Shown: piece by piece, positions 16,868 through 26,254 of the stretch
Numbering within the stretch: the stretch's first letter is position 1
Layout of the letters: each line of letters opens with the position of its first letter
Program-made: the position numbers and the translations under genes
NCBI GenBank assembly: GCA_905221605.1
Contig: CAJNDS010002524.1
Coordinates: 287,749-315,248, forward strand
Reading direction: 5' to 3'
Length of the DNA: 27,500 bases
Source: Symbiodinium natans
Lineage: Eukaryota; Sar; Dinophyceae; Suessiales; Symbiodiniaceae
The notes under the pieces: generated by a model
The model's input: the letters and a program-made list of their open reading frames with translations, nothing else
What the model was told of the DNA's origin: nothing
Database searches by the model: none

Positions 16868-17280
16868 TAGGGCTTTAGGGCTTTAGGGGTTTAGGGTTTA
16901 GGGTTTAGGGTTTAGGGTTTAGGGTTTTAGGGTTTTAGGGTTTTAGGGTGTTAGGGTTTTAGGGTTTTAGGGTTTTAGGGTTTTAGGGTTTTAGGGTTTT
17001 AGGGTTTTAGGGTTTTAGGGTTTTAGGGTTTTAGGGTTTTAGGGTTTTAGGGTTTTAGGGTTTTAGGGTTTTAGGGTTTTAGGGATTTAGGGTTTTAGGG
17101 TTTTAGGGTTTTAGGGTTTTAGGGTTTTAGGGTTTTAGGGTTTTAGGGTTTTAGGGTTTTAGGGTTTTAGGGTTTTAGGGTTTTAGGGTTTTAGGGTTTT
17201 AGGGTTTTAGGGGCTTAGGGGTTTAGGGGTTTAGGGGTTTAGGGGTTTTAGGGGTTTAGGGGTTTTAGGGGTTTAGGGTA
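16868..17280 (+). repeat. TTTTAGGG 8-bp array within TTTAGGG
   Basis: The block opens with TTTAGGG units. It then switches at about 16920 to a long, nearly pure run of the 8-bp unit TTTTAGGG (over 30 units to about 17210) and ends with TTTAGGGG/TTTTAGGGG variants. TTTTAGGG is the telomere unit of some green algae, but here it is contiguous with 7-bp units, so local slippage and homogenisation are likelier. Confidence 0.95.
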
Positions 17281-17368
17281 TAGGAGGGCTCCAGGGTTAA
17301 ACCCTAAACCCAAAACCCTAAACCCTAAACTCCCTAGACCGTCAAACGCCCTAAAACGATCTAGACAG

Positions 17369-17391
17369 GGATCAGGCTTGGGGCCCGAAAG
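17369..17391 (+). CDS. second gene, candidate exon D, left half
   Basis: The acceptor CTAGACAG|GGA leads into GSGLGPE in the phase left by exon C. The exon ends CGAAAG|GTGGGC, and the same junction sequence recurs 69 bp downstream on the other side of a telomere-repeat insert. Confidence 0.35.
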
Positions 17392-17460
17392 GTGGGCCCT
17401 AAACCCTAAACCCTAAACCCTAAACCCTAAACCCTAAACCCCAAACCCTAAGCCCGAAAG
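17392..17460 (+). repeat. 69-bp candidate intron made of CCCTAAA repeat
   Basis: A CCCTAAA run of about eight units (17397-17451) lies between perfect 14-bp direct repeats GCCCGAAAGGTGGG (17383-17396 and 17452-17465). GT at 17392 and AG at 17459-17460 would remove the array and one repeat copy, leaving the single-copy sequence intact. Confidence 0.6.
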
Positions 17461-17565
17461 GTGGGGCCGGATTGGCCCTCACCAGGCTTCGGCTCAGGGG
17501 CACAGAAGCATGTCGTTGACCTCCCCTGGGCCAGAACGGACGCGCCCCCTTCAGAGCCATGGAGA
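17461..17565 (+). CDS. second gene, candidate exon D, right half
   Basis: Open in two frames. One, in phase with exon C, reads RWGRIGPHQASAQGHRSMSL. The other reads FGSGAQKHVVDLPWARTDAP. The region ends in TAA-rich DNA. The frame is not decided. Confidence 0.3.
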
Positions 17566-17708
17566 CATATTAATAATAATAGAGAATTTTTAATAATACC
17601 AATAATGATGCTAATAATAATTCTAATAATAATAATACTAATAATAGTAATCTATCTTTATATATATATATATATGGTCAGCCCCCCCCCCATGATCCAC
17701 ACCTATGG
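17565..17708. repeat. TAA-rich plus (TA)n block with C-tract edge
   Basis: TAATAATAAT-type repeats pass into (TA)n, then GGTCAG, a C10 tract and ATGATCCACACCTATGG. The same edge in reverse complement occurs at 20802-20860. Confidence 0.85.
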
Positions 17709-17719
17709 TTTTCTTGTCT

Positions 17720-18495
17720 TCGTCTTTGTCTGATTTTCTGCTTTTTCCTCGGAAAAAATGCAGTCAAAACTGCACTGGAATACAAAAAGCTCTAGTATAT
17801 TATCCTCTATAAAAACAGTAGTGTTTTTTATGTGCATTTTGCTTTTGAAACTTGTGTCTTGCGGCCCCATAAAATTTTTGAAGGGTAGCAATTAGAAGTT
17901 TAAGGCTTTTCAGGGTTTTAGGGGTTTGTAAAATTTAGATGATCTGTGGAAGGCACCGGGGCTTCCCCAGACCATTTGCAATTTTAAAAACCCTTTAAAG
18001 GGGAAGCCCTTTTCAAATTTGAAGGGTGTTAAGGTACTTAAAGCCTTTCAAAATTTTCAAGATTTAAAGGATCTTAAAAGGCTTTAAAGCCCTTAAAAAC
18101 CTCGAAACGTTTATCCCTTAAAAGGCTAAATTTCCTTAAAATTAAAAACGGGCAGCCGTTTAAAATTAAGGAAGTTACGGATTTTAGAAAAGGACAGCCA
18201 TTTACAACTGCAAGAATTTCAGGGTTTTACGGATTTGTAAAAATCTATATGGTCTGGGGAAGGCACCGGGGCTTCCCCAGACCATTGGCAACTTCAAAAA
18301 TCTCTAAAATCCGCAAAGGGCAGCCACTTAAATACGTAAGCAATTTACGGTCTTCAATAGGCTTAAAAGTCTTAAAACCTTCATAATCCTGAGAATGTTT
18401 AAACAGAAGCTTAAAGATTTTTATAAGATTTTAAGGACTTTCAAAGTTTAGACGGTCTGGGGGAAGCCCCAGTGCCTTCCCCAGATCATGTAAAC
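17720..18495. other. AT-richer DNA with GC-rich palindromic hairpins
   Basis: There is no convincing gene. Low-complexity AAGG/TTAAAG sequence is punctuated by roughly 36-bp near-perfect palindromes at about 17940-17975, 18249-18285 and 18453-18489, plus one at 19469-19505. Arms are GGTCTGGGGAAG and CTTCCCCAGACC with a small loop. The first two have the loop GGCACCGGGG orientation; the last two have the reverse. Confidence 0.8.
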
Positions 18496-19975
18496 TTGCA
18501 AAAACCCTTAAACCCTTAACCCTAAAAACTTAACACTAAGCCCGTAGCACAAACCCCAAACACTTAACATGAAACCCTAAACACTAACCCTAAAAACTTA
18601 ACACTAAGCCCTTAGCACAAACCCCAAACACTTAACATGAAACCCTAAACACTTAAGCACTAGACCCTACACACTAAACCCTAAACACGTAAACACTACA
18701 CCCGACCCTAAAAACTAAACCCTAAAAACTAAACCCTAAAAACTAAACCCTAAACATTTCACACTAAACCCTACACACTAAACCCTGAACACTAGTAAAA
18801 ATCCTTAAAACCCTTAATCCAAAAAACCAAACCCGAAACCCTTAACACTAAACCCTAAACACTCAGCACTAGACCCTAAAGAGTAACCCTAAAAAACTTA
18901 ACACTAGGCCCACGAACCCCAAACACTTGACACGAAACCCTAAACACATATGCACTACTAAACCCTAAAAACTCAGCACCAGACCCTAAAAACTTAACAC
19001 TAAGCCCTTAGCACAAACCCCAAACACTTAACAGGAAACCCTAAACACTTAAGCACTAGACCCTAAACACTAATTAAACCCTAAACACTTAAACACTACA
19101 CCCTAAAAACTAAACCCTAAGCATTATACACTAAACCCTACACACTAAACCCTGAACACTAGCAAAAATCCTTAAAACCCGTAACCCAAAAAAGAAACCG
19201 AAACCCTTAGCACTGAACCCTAAACACTCAGCACTAGACCCTTAACACTAAGCCTAAAAGTTTAACACTAAGCCCTTAGCACGAACCCCAAACACTGAAC
19301 ACGAAACCCTAAACACTTAAGCACTAATCCCTTTCTAAACACTAAACCCAAAACACTTAAACACTACACCCTAAAAACTAAACCCTAAACACTACACACT
19401 AAACCCTACACACTAAACCCTGAAACCTAAATCCTAAACCCTAAACAGAAGGATTTTCAAGTTGTCAATGGTCTGGGGAAGCCCCGTTGCCTTCCCCAGA
19501 TCATTTAAATGTGTAAACATTCTTAAAACCCTTAACCCTAAAAAACCAAACCCGAAACCCTTAACACTAAACCCTAAACACTAACCCTAAAAGCTTAACA
19601 CTAAGCCCTTAGCACAAACCCCAAACACTTAGCACGAAACCCTAAACACTTAAGCACTTAACCCACAAACTAAACCTTAAACGTTTCAAACTGAACCCTA
19701 AACATTAGACACTAAACCCTGAACACTAAACCCTAAACCCTAAACCCTAAACAGTAAACCCCAAAGCCGGAACCTCGAGCCCTACTAAATCTAAACCTGA
19801 AACCAAAAACCCGTCGGGTTTCAGATGCTTAGTGTTTGGATATCAGAGTTTAGGGTTTTTTTGGGTTTTAGCCGAGCCGCTTGACCCTAAACCCTAAACC
19901 CTGAACTTAACACTCAACCCTAAACACAAAACACTAAGCCCTGAAACCTACACACTAAACCCTAAACACTGGATT
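18495..19975. repeat. satellite derived from CCCTAAA with a 68-bp higher-order unit
   Basis: CCCTAAA is mixed with ACACTTAA, CACTAAA and CACTAGA variants. A 68-bp unit (CCCTAAAAACTTAACACTAA, then GCCC.TAGCACAAACCCC) starts at 18520 and 18588 and recurs in diverged form near 18985, 19255 and 19585. No gene is present. Confidence 0.85.
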
Positions 19976-20778
19976 TCCAGAAAAAATCTGGAGTACCCGG
20001 GCCCCGGACTCCAGACTCCAGATTTCCAGAAAAAATCTGGAGTACCCGGGCCCCGGACTCCAGACTCCAGATTTCCAGAAAAAATCTGGAGTACCCGGGC
20101 CCCGGACTCCAGACTCCAGATTTCCAGAAAAAATCTGGAGTACTGGGCCCCGGACTCCAGACTCCAGATTTCCAGAAAAAATCTGGAGTACCGGGGCCCC
20201 GGACTCCAGACTCCAGATTTTCCAGAAAAAATCTGGAGTACCCGGGGCCCCGGACTCCAGACTCCAGATTTCCAGAAAAAATCTGGAGTGCCCCGGACTC
20301 CAGACTCCAGATTTCCAGAAAAAATCTGGAGTACCGCGGCCCCGGACTCCAGACTCCAGATTTCCAGAAAAAATCTGGAGTACCCGGGGCCCCGGACTCC
20401 AGACTCCAGATTTCCAGAAAAAATCTGGAGTACCGCGGCCCCGGACTCCAGACTCCAGATTTCCAGAAAAAATCTGGAATACCCGGGGCCCCGGACTCCA
20501 GACTCCAGATTTCCAGAAAAAATCTGGAGTACCCGCGGCCCCAGACTCCAGATTACAAACTCCAGAATCTGGAGTCCAGGGTCCCGGTACTCCAGATCCC
20601 TTCTGGAAATCTGGAGTCTGGAGTCCGGGGCCCCGGTACTCCAGATTTTTTCTGGAAATCTGGAGTCTGGAGTCCGGGGCCCCGGGTACTCCAGATTTTT
20701 TCTGGAAATCTGGAGTCTGGAGTCCGGGGCCGCGGTACTCCAGATTTTTTCTGGAAATCTGGAGTCTGGAGTCCCCCC
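19972..20778. repeat. hairpin satellite of about 49 bp, two opposed arms
   Basis: About a dozen units, each containing CTCCAGATTTCCAGAAAAAA then TCTGGAG (itself a hairpin) and a GGGGCCCCGG core, run to about 20560. About four units then run in the opposite orientation to 20778. The whole forms a large inverted repeat. The very long open frames on both strands are products of the repeat and not genes. Confidence 0.92.
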
Positions 20779-20801
20779 CCTCCCAAAACCCCCTTCCCGA
20801 G

Positions 20802-20940
20802 GCCAAATGTGTGGATCATGGGGGGGGGGGGCGAGCATATATATATATATATATATATGTATATATCTATATATGTATGTGTATATGTATATATATATAT
20901 ATATACATATGTATACACATGTATACATATGTATGTGTGT
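20802..20940. repeat. C/G-tract plus (TA)n/(TATG)n edge
   Basis: CCAAATGTGTGGATCATG, a G12 tract, GCGAGCA and (TA)n mirror the edge at 17650-17708 in opposite orientation. Ordinary low-repeat sequence follows to 21330. Confidence 0.85.
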
Positions 20941-21338
20941 GCATATTTTAGGGTTTTGGGTTAGGGGTGTTATTGTGCAAGCATGATAAAGGGACGTATG
21001 TGTATGGTGTATGCACATATTCTTTATGTTCATGTATTTCAATACTAGTGCCTTAGAATGGTTGCTCATCTGCTTCTACAGGTATACACGCGCATGATGA
21101 GGATTTTAGGGTTTTGGGCTTCAGGGCTGTGGGGCTTGACGTAGTCGAAGAAGTCTACTTAGGTGTTGAGTAGCTATAGGACCTCTTTTTTCAGGGGACG
21201 GGGGGTGAGTCCTTCAGAACCCCAAAGTTATGTTTGGGGGCACGATAGACATCTTGAAGCCTTCGGCCAACTCATGTAGACCCGGCCGGCCCGAAACCCC
21301 CAAAAACCAAAGCCATATCGGGGTTTACGGGGTTAGGG

Positions 21339-21440
21339 TTGGGATGTTCCCCCTTATACTAACAGTCCTTCATCGGGATTATAGTACCCCCGATTATAAT
21401 CCCTATTAAGGACTGTTAGTATCAGGGGGAAACATCCCAA
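21339..21440. mobile_element. TTGGGATG-family MITE, copy 1
   Basis: The terminal inverted repeat starts TTGGGATGTTCCCCCTTATA and continues CTAACAG; the right end mirrors it with few changes. The element is 102 bp, almost wholly palindromic and non-coding. The flanks 21331-21338 and 21441-21448 are both GGTTAGGG, a perfect 8-bp duplication. An 8-bp duplication is typical of hAT-like DNA transposons, but the superfamily is not proven. Confidence 0.8.
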
Positions 21441-21574
21441 GGTTAGGGTTTTGCGGGTTTTTGAATTTGTTTTTTAGGGCTTGTGGATGGCAGCTCCACC
21501 CCCGTCCCCCCCACAACCCATTGGTCCCCAGTGTTACACCCTAAACCCTAGACTACCCGAAGCCTTGACCCTAC

Positions 21575-21730
21575 TTGCTAAGTGTAGTGCCAGATATGTG
21601 GTGGAAGGCGTCCGGGGGCGTGCGCCGTCGATCACAAACATCTTTGGCTGAATATTCCTCAATGAGGTATGATCGGCCCATCCTTTTTCCATCTGGGGGT
21701 TGTTCCTAAATTTCGAGCCAAAGCCCTGAA
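21575..21730 (-). CDS. exon-like open frame, minus strand
   Basis: The frame reads GFGSKFRNNPQMEKGWADHT and, further on, SLRNIQPKMFVIDGARPRTP. Composition is protein-like, the region is free of telomere repeats, and the plus strand has more stops. Not recognised. Confidence 0.28.
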
Positions 21731-21874
21731 GCCTAAGCCCCTCCAACCCCTAAACCTTGGGACGCTGACTTGAATGTGGAACAGCCACCATCTGCATGCT
21801 GTTGGGTATGTGCCAACTCTGCTCCCTTCACCCTGAACCTAAAGCAAGCGCGACCTTTGGGCCACACCCAATTC

Positions 21875-22165
21875 TGACCGGATCCTTGGCGCAATTTGGC
21901 ATTTCTTCGCTGTTTCTCACAGGCAAAAAAACTAAACCTGCAAGCCGCCAAGACCGGCAGGATTTTTGTACTGGTTTCCACCGCCCTCTGCCGAGATCGC
22001 TCAGGGTGCCTCCTGCAGACCGATGCGAGCATCGTCTGCGCTCGTCGGCATGGAACGACATCTGCTCAGCCCCAGTACTCGTACTTGGTAATAGCGCGGC
22101 CCCTTAAATTGCCTAAACTCCAAACCCGGAACTCCCTAAACGCTGACCTCTACACTCGACCCTAA
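21875..22165 (+). CDS. exon-like open frame, strand uncertain
   Basis: The plus frame contains AAKTGRIFVLVSTALCRDRS and RRHGTTSAQPQYSYLVIARP. Minus frames of similar length are also open here. It ends in a CCCTAAA array (22159-22204). The family is unknown. Confidence 0.28.
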
Positions 22166-22490
22166 ACCCTAAACCCTAAACCCTAACCCTAAACCCTAAA
22201 CCCTTAATCGTAAATCAGACAACATCTTGAGCCGTTAGGTTCGCATATGTTGGCCACTCTCTACCTGCACGGGATCCTGGCCATGGATTCCCTTTCTTCT
22301 AGGTCTGGCTCGGGTTCAGGGCCTCTCTGAGGGTTTAGGGTTTAGGGTTTGGGGTTTAGGGTTTAGGGGTTTAGGGTTTAGGGTTTAGGGTCTACCTCCC
22401 CACCTCAACTAGCCTTATTTGGTGATTTACGACAATCCGGGGGGGGGGGGGGGGTACCCTTTTTGGGGGTTCCTATATTCAGGATAATTC

Positions 22491-22682
22491 TCATGTTCTG
22501 GCTAGTAGGGGGACCCTATTTTTGGGAAATGCACATTCCGCCCTTCTTTGTGGTTCGGGCAGTTTGGGTTGGGGTATCATAGTATAGCAGAATCCTGCGG
22601 CGTCTGCAGAGAGATTGCTGCACAGTGTCCGCCCTGGTGTTGAGCAGCCCGCTTTCCCAATATCCTGCTCCGTGGGGACCAA
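22491..22682 (-). CDS. exon-like open frame, minus strand
   Basis: The frame reads PTEQDIGKAGCSTPGRTLCS and then SADAAGFCYTMIPQPKLPEP. There is no supporting homology. It follows TTTAGGG repeats (22330-22392) and a G14 tract (22439-22454). Confidence 0.25.
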   Translation of the reverse strand: MVPTEQDIGKAGCSTPGRTLCSNLSADAAGFCYTMIPQPKLPEPQRRAECAFPKNRVPLLART

Positions 22683-22712
22683 AAATGAACTCCAAAATTG
22701 GGGTCCTATACG

Positions 22713-23127
22713 TTATACTACTATAATTCCTAGTAAGGTATATGAACCATAAACCCTTTTAGGGTTCATTTCGTCCCCAAGGTTTGTTGCACGGCAGTAC
22801 ACATGCAAGCTGGCCGCGACTGCCCAAAACGCATCAAATTCGTCTCTTGCTGCTAGAAGCGAGCACGCACTCTTCGTGCGTTGCGCCCATTCCCCAGACC
22901 TTTGCACAGCAGTCATCCAAAATTGGGCCGCGCGCATCATGCTTGGCCTTGTGGGCTCAAATATCTTGCAATTCTCGTACTGGCTCCCTGACGGTTCAGT
23001 AATAGTCTCTAACTCGTCCCCGGTTTTGGGTTTAGGCACCTCAATCCCTCTAAACCCTCGAAGGACTAAACCCTGCAAAAGAGGACCAAACCTTAAACCC
23101 CAAAACCCTCAAAGGACTAAACCCTGA
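22713..23127. CDS. long open region on both strands
   Basis: The plus strand, after CCCCAAG|G near 22780, reads without stop for about 115 codons, including ARQYTCKLAATAQNASNSSL and AARIMLGLVGSNILQFSYWL. The minus strand is open for 121 codons, including ENCKIFEPTRPSMMRAAQFW and AARDEFDAFWAVAASLHVYC. Only one is likely real. The plus frame has an AG|G acceptor at its start and matches the strand of the other gene models, a slight preference. No family is recognised. Confidence 0.35.
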
Positions 23128-23274
23128 ACCCTCAACCCCAAATCTGGCCCTCAACCCTAAACCTCCTGAGGTCAACCTCCCCAAAATCCCCAAAACCCTT
23201 AGGGTTTTGGGCGCTTCAGCCCGCGACTCCTAAGCTCCTGAATCCGAAAATGTCCTAGACACCTAAGACCTAGA

Positions 23275-23640
23275 CCCTAAACCCTAGAATCCTACAACCC
23301 GAAGCCCTGAACAAACCCCAAACCCCAAACCCCAAACCCTAAACCCTGAACCCTGAACCCTGAACCCTAAACCCTAAAACCTGGACCTCCGCTGCTCAAA
23401 AGCCCCGGGGGTGGTCCCTGCCGCTGGGGCAGCGAATTGCACGGTGACCTGGCGGACAGAGGCGCGGCTCTGGGGGGCCTAGGGTTAAGGTTGAGGGTTG
23501 GGGCTTCGGGTCGCTCGGCGTATAAGTCTAGGGTTACCAGTAGGGTAACTATGCAACTTTATTTTCAGAGTATGTGGAACCCTAAACCCTAAACCCTGAA
23601 GCCTAAAACCTCACGTATAAGTACCCCTAATGAACCCTCC
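23275..23640. other. degenerate telomere-like DNA with two short islands
   Basis: CCCTAAA/CCCTGAA units occupy 23275-23375. A possible coding island at about 23405-23480 reads VVPAAGAANCTVTWRTEARL. A right-end remnant of the TACTTGGAGG MITE (ATAAGTACCCCTAATGAACC) lies at 23614-23640. Confidence 0.5.
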
Positions 23641-23660
23641 AAGGTCGGGGTGATGTTTTT

Positions 23661-23815
23661 GGGGTGTTTAGGGTTAGGGTTTAGGGTTTAGGGTTTAGGG
23701 TTTAGGGTTTAGGGTTTAGGGTTTAGGGTTTAGGGTTTAGGGTTTAGGGTTTAGGGTTTAGGGTTTAGGGTTTAGGGCTTCAGGGTTTCAGGGTTTCAGG
23801 GTTTCAGGGTTTCAG
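23661..23815 (+). repeat. TTTAGGG array (about 16 units), TTTCAGGG tail
   Basis: Perfect 7-bp units end in five TTTCAGGG variants. A short exon-like reading (EVLNSTPERNPASSSTG) follows at about 23839 and runs into the triplet array. Confidence 0.95.
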
Positions 23816-23893
23816 GGGGTCCGGGGAGCCAAGCCCAGGAAGTCCTCAACTCGACCCCAGAGCGCAACCCTGCATCTTCTAGCACAGGGGTCG

Positions 23894-24165
<272 letters not shown>

Positions 24166-24519
24166 CATCAGACTATAATAACACCCGAAAACCCTCTGCT
24201 AATTGTTAAGGCCCCTATACTATTTGCTTAAGCCCCCCCCCTAATTTGCTAAGCCAAATTCATAACAAAAACTGGAACCCCCCCCCCCCCCCCGCAAAAA
24301 AAAAAAAACTCACTCTTCCTGTTCCATATAGGGAGTAGTGGTTTGTCTTATTCTGCAGTTTTTCGGGGGGTGGGGGCAGGTACTTATATGGACGTAGTAT
24401 AGGAGGTAAACTTAGCAGTTTACCCCACACTTGCGGTAGAACTCTCCTTGTCTTGGGATGACCCTTCAGGAGGCTAGCCCTAAACCCTAAACCCCAAACC
24501 TCTAAACCCTAAACCCCCC

Positions 24520-24665
24520 TGCGGCAACCCAAAGCTCAAAACTCTCAAAGCTCGACTGTCCATTCGGAAGACGCGGCAGGAACCATGGAGAATCTGACCA
24601 CGGGCCGATGCCTCAGATCGGGTTCCTATGCTGCCGCGATTCTCAGGCAGCGAACGTTTCGGGCT
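24520..24665 (+). CDS. exon-like island
   Basis: The open frame reads PAATQSSKLSKLDCPFGRRG and, further on, ESDHGPMPQIGFLCCRDSQA. A CCCTAAA run lies just before it and G-rich low-complexity sequence after it. Not recognised. Confidence 0.3.
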
Positions 24666-24956
24666 TAAGTTGCTTTTTGTTTGGGGTGGGGGTCGGGGGC
24701 GGGGGCGGGGCGGGGCAGGGTGAGGGGGTAGTGGTAGCGTTGAGGGGCGTTTAGTTGCTTGTGAGTTTGTGGCTTCGGTTTGATGGTTCGTTGAGGGTTT
24801 CGGAGGTTTAGGGTTTAGGGTTTAGGATTTAGGGTTTAAGGTTTGTGTTCTGGGTTGTGGCTTTAGGGTTTGGGGTTTAAGGTTTAAGGTTTAGGGTTTA
24901 GAGTTTGGGGTTAGCTCCGAATTCTTGTCGTTCTGTTCGCAAGAGCCCTGTAAAGG

Positions 24957-25103
24957 TTGGGATGTTCCCCCCCTTATACTAACGGTCCTTATGGGGATTC
25001 TAGAGCCCCCTATTGGAATCCCAATTGAGGATTGCCAAGGGATTTTAGTACCCCTTACGATAATCTCTTTGAAGGGCTGTTAGTATAAGAGGGAACATCC
25101 CAA
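24957..25103. mobile_element. TTGGGATG-family MITE, copy 2
   Basis: The ends are TTGGGATGTTCCCCCCCTTA and its mirror AAGAGGGAACATCCCAA. The interior has an extra partial repeat, GATTGCCAAGGGATTTTAGT. The flanking 8-mers TGTAAAGG and AGTAAAGT share six in-register bases (GTAAAG), consistent with an older 8-bp duplication. Confidence 0.75.
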
Positions 25104-25343
25104 AGTAAAGTTCGGAGCCTCCATTGCTTCGGGGCTTCGGGATTCTTAGGGTGCTCTTAAAGGTTCTTAGGCCGCCCTGAACCCCAAACCCAAACCCAAA
25201 ACCCGACACCCTAAAACCCAAACCCTGAACCCCGAAACCCTAAACCCTAAACCGGGTATTCGGGTTGTCCCTATTGTGAGAAGCCCCTGTATGAGGTAGA
25301 ATTTTGTTCCCCGCCCCCGGTGTGGGGTTGTTAGATTTTAAAC

Positions 25344-25475
25344 TCAACTCTTCTCCTCGCCCGGAACTCTTCTCCTCGCCCGGTCTACCCTAAAGAGTCC
25401 CTGGAGTGCCCAACCCCAGAGTCCCCCTGGAGTGCCCAAGCCCAGCCCAGTAGAGTGCCCAACCCCAGAGTATCT
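25344..25475. repeat. short tandem duplications
   Basis: Two copies of a 19-bp unit (ACTCTTCTCCTCGCCCGG) are followed by three partial copies of a unit containing GAGTGCCCAACCCCAGAGT. The following 25480-25800 is AT-richer, with an unconvincing 95-codon open frame and a T18 tract. Confidence 0.7.
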
Positions 25476-25963
25476 CTACCAAAAGAGGGTGGGGATGTTC
25501 GAAGTAAAATAATGTTATTGGTTAGTTTTATGTACATACCGGTGAGTGTAAAAATGCTGTTTGTCTGTCCTTTTCTGTGGATGCAAGTCATAAAAGGTCC
25601 GACCTCGCAGGTGCCCTTTCATTTTTTTGGAGAAGTCTTCATGATGGCTTATCTTCTCTCTCTTCGATGCATGGTCGAATACCCTTCTTCTTATTCCCCC
25701 TTGGGAACTTTTTTTTTTTTTTTTAAATTTTTGTTTATATAAAACCCAAGAGGATATTAAAACTATTACTTTGATTAAGGTTCTAAGGGGAGTATAGTAG
25801 TCTTCCCCTTTTCACAAGTTTTTGTTCCCAGAGGGTGCCGGCCACTTGGGCCCCCTCACCTTCGTAAGCCCACACCCAAAACCCCAAACCCCCAACCCGC
25901 CAGACTCCCTAAACCAACCCCCCAACCCCTTAACCCCTCCAGACCCGAAAGCAGAGGTGCAGT

Positions 25964-26162
25964 TTGGGATGTTCCCCCTTATACTAACAGCCCTTAATAG
26001 GGAGTATAGTACCCCGTATTAGGCCCTATTATAATCCCTATTAAGGACTGTGAGTCCTAAACCCTAAACCCTAAACCCTAAACCCTAAACCCTAAACCCT
26101 AAACCCTAAACCCTAAACCCTAAACCCTAAACCCTCTGTTCGTATCAGGGGGACCATCCCAA
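25964..26162. mobile_element. TTGGGATG-family MITE, copy 3, with telomere insert
   Basis: The left end is TTGGGATGTTCCCCCTTATA and the right end GTATCAGGGGGACCATCCCA plus A. The flanks 25956-25963 and 26163-26170 are both GGTGCAGT, a perfect 8-bp duplication. A CCCTAAA array (26054-26134) splits the right arm. The element interrupts sequence that reads as coding on the right (AVLKDKLTHIATDLINKAR). Confidence 0.85.
26054..26134 (-). repeat. CCCTAAA array inside MITE copy 3
   Basis: Eleven or so units sit between CTGTGAGT and CTGTTCGT. The uninterrupted arm in copy 1 reads CTGTTAGT, so each side matches it at 7 of 8 bases, as if the array had been inserted with an 8-bp target duplication. Confidence 0.9.
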
Positions 26163-26163
26163 G

Positions 26164-26252
26164 GTGCAGTGCTGAAAGATAAGCTGACCCACATTGCGAC
26201 CGACCTTATCAACAAGGCCAGGTTCAGGGTGTCGAACAAGTTGCTGGTTCCG
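26164..26252 (+). CDS. third gene, candidate exon 1
   Basis: The acceptor CCCAAG|GTGCAG is formed by the MITE end plus its target duplication. The frame reads AVLKDKLTHIATDLINKARF, then RVSNKLLVP, to a GT donor (CCG|GTTCAGG). The helical, charged composition is convincing, but I do not recognise the family. Confidence 0.5.
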
Positions 26253-26254
26253 GT

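Noticed and set aside
19948-21069. 373-codon open frame (minus) and overlapping long frames on both strands
   Set aside because: They translate the roughly 49-bp hairpin satellite and (TA)n; the peptide is a repeat of one short string in every frame.
25455-25742. 95-codon frame MPNPRVSL...
   Set aside because: It ends in a poly-T stretch encoding Phe, spans tandem-duplicated DNA, and has no supporting splice or family evidence.
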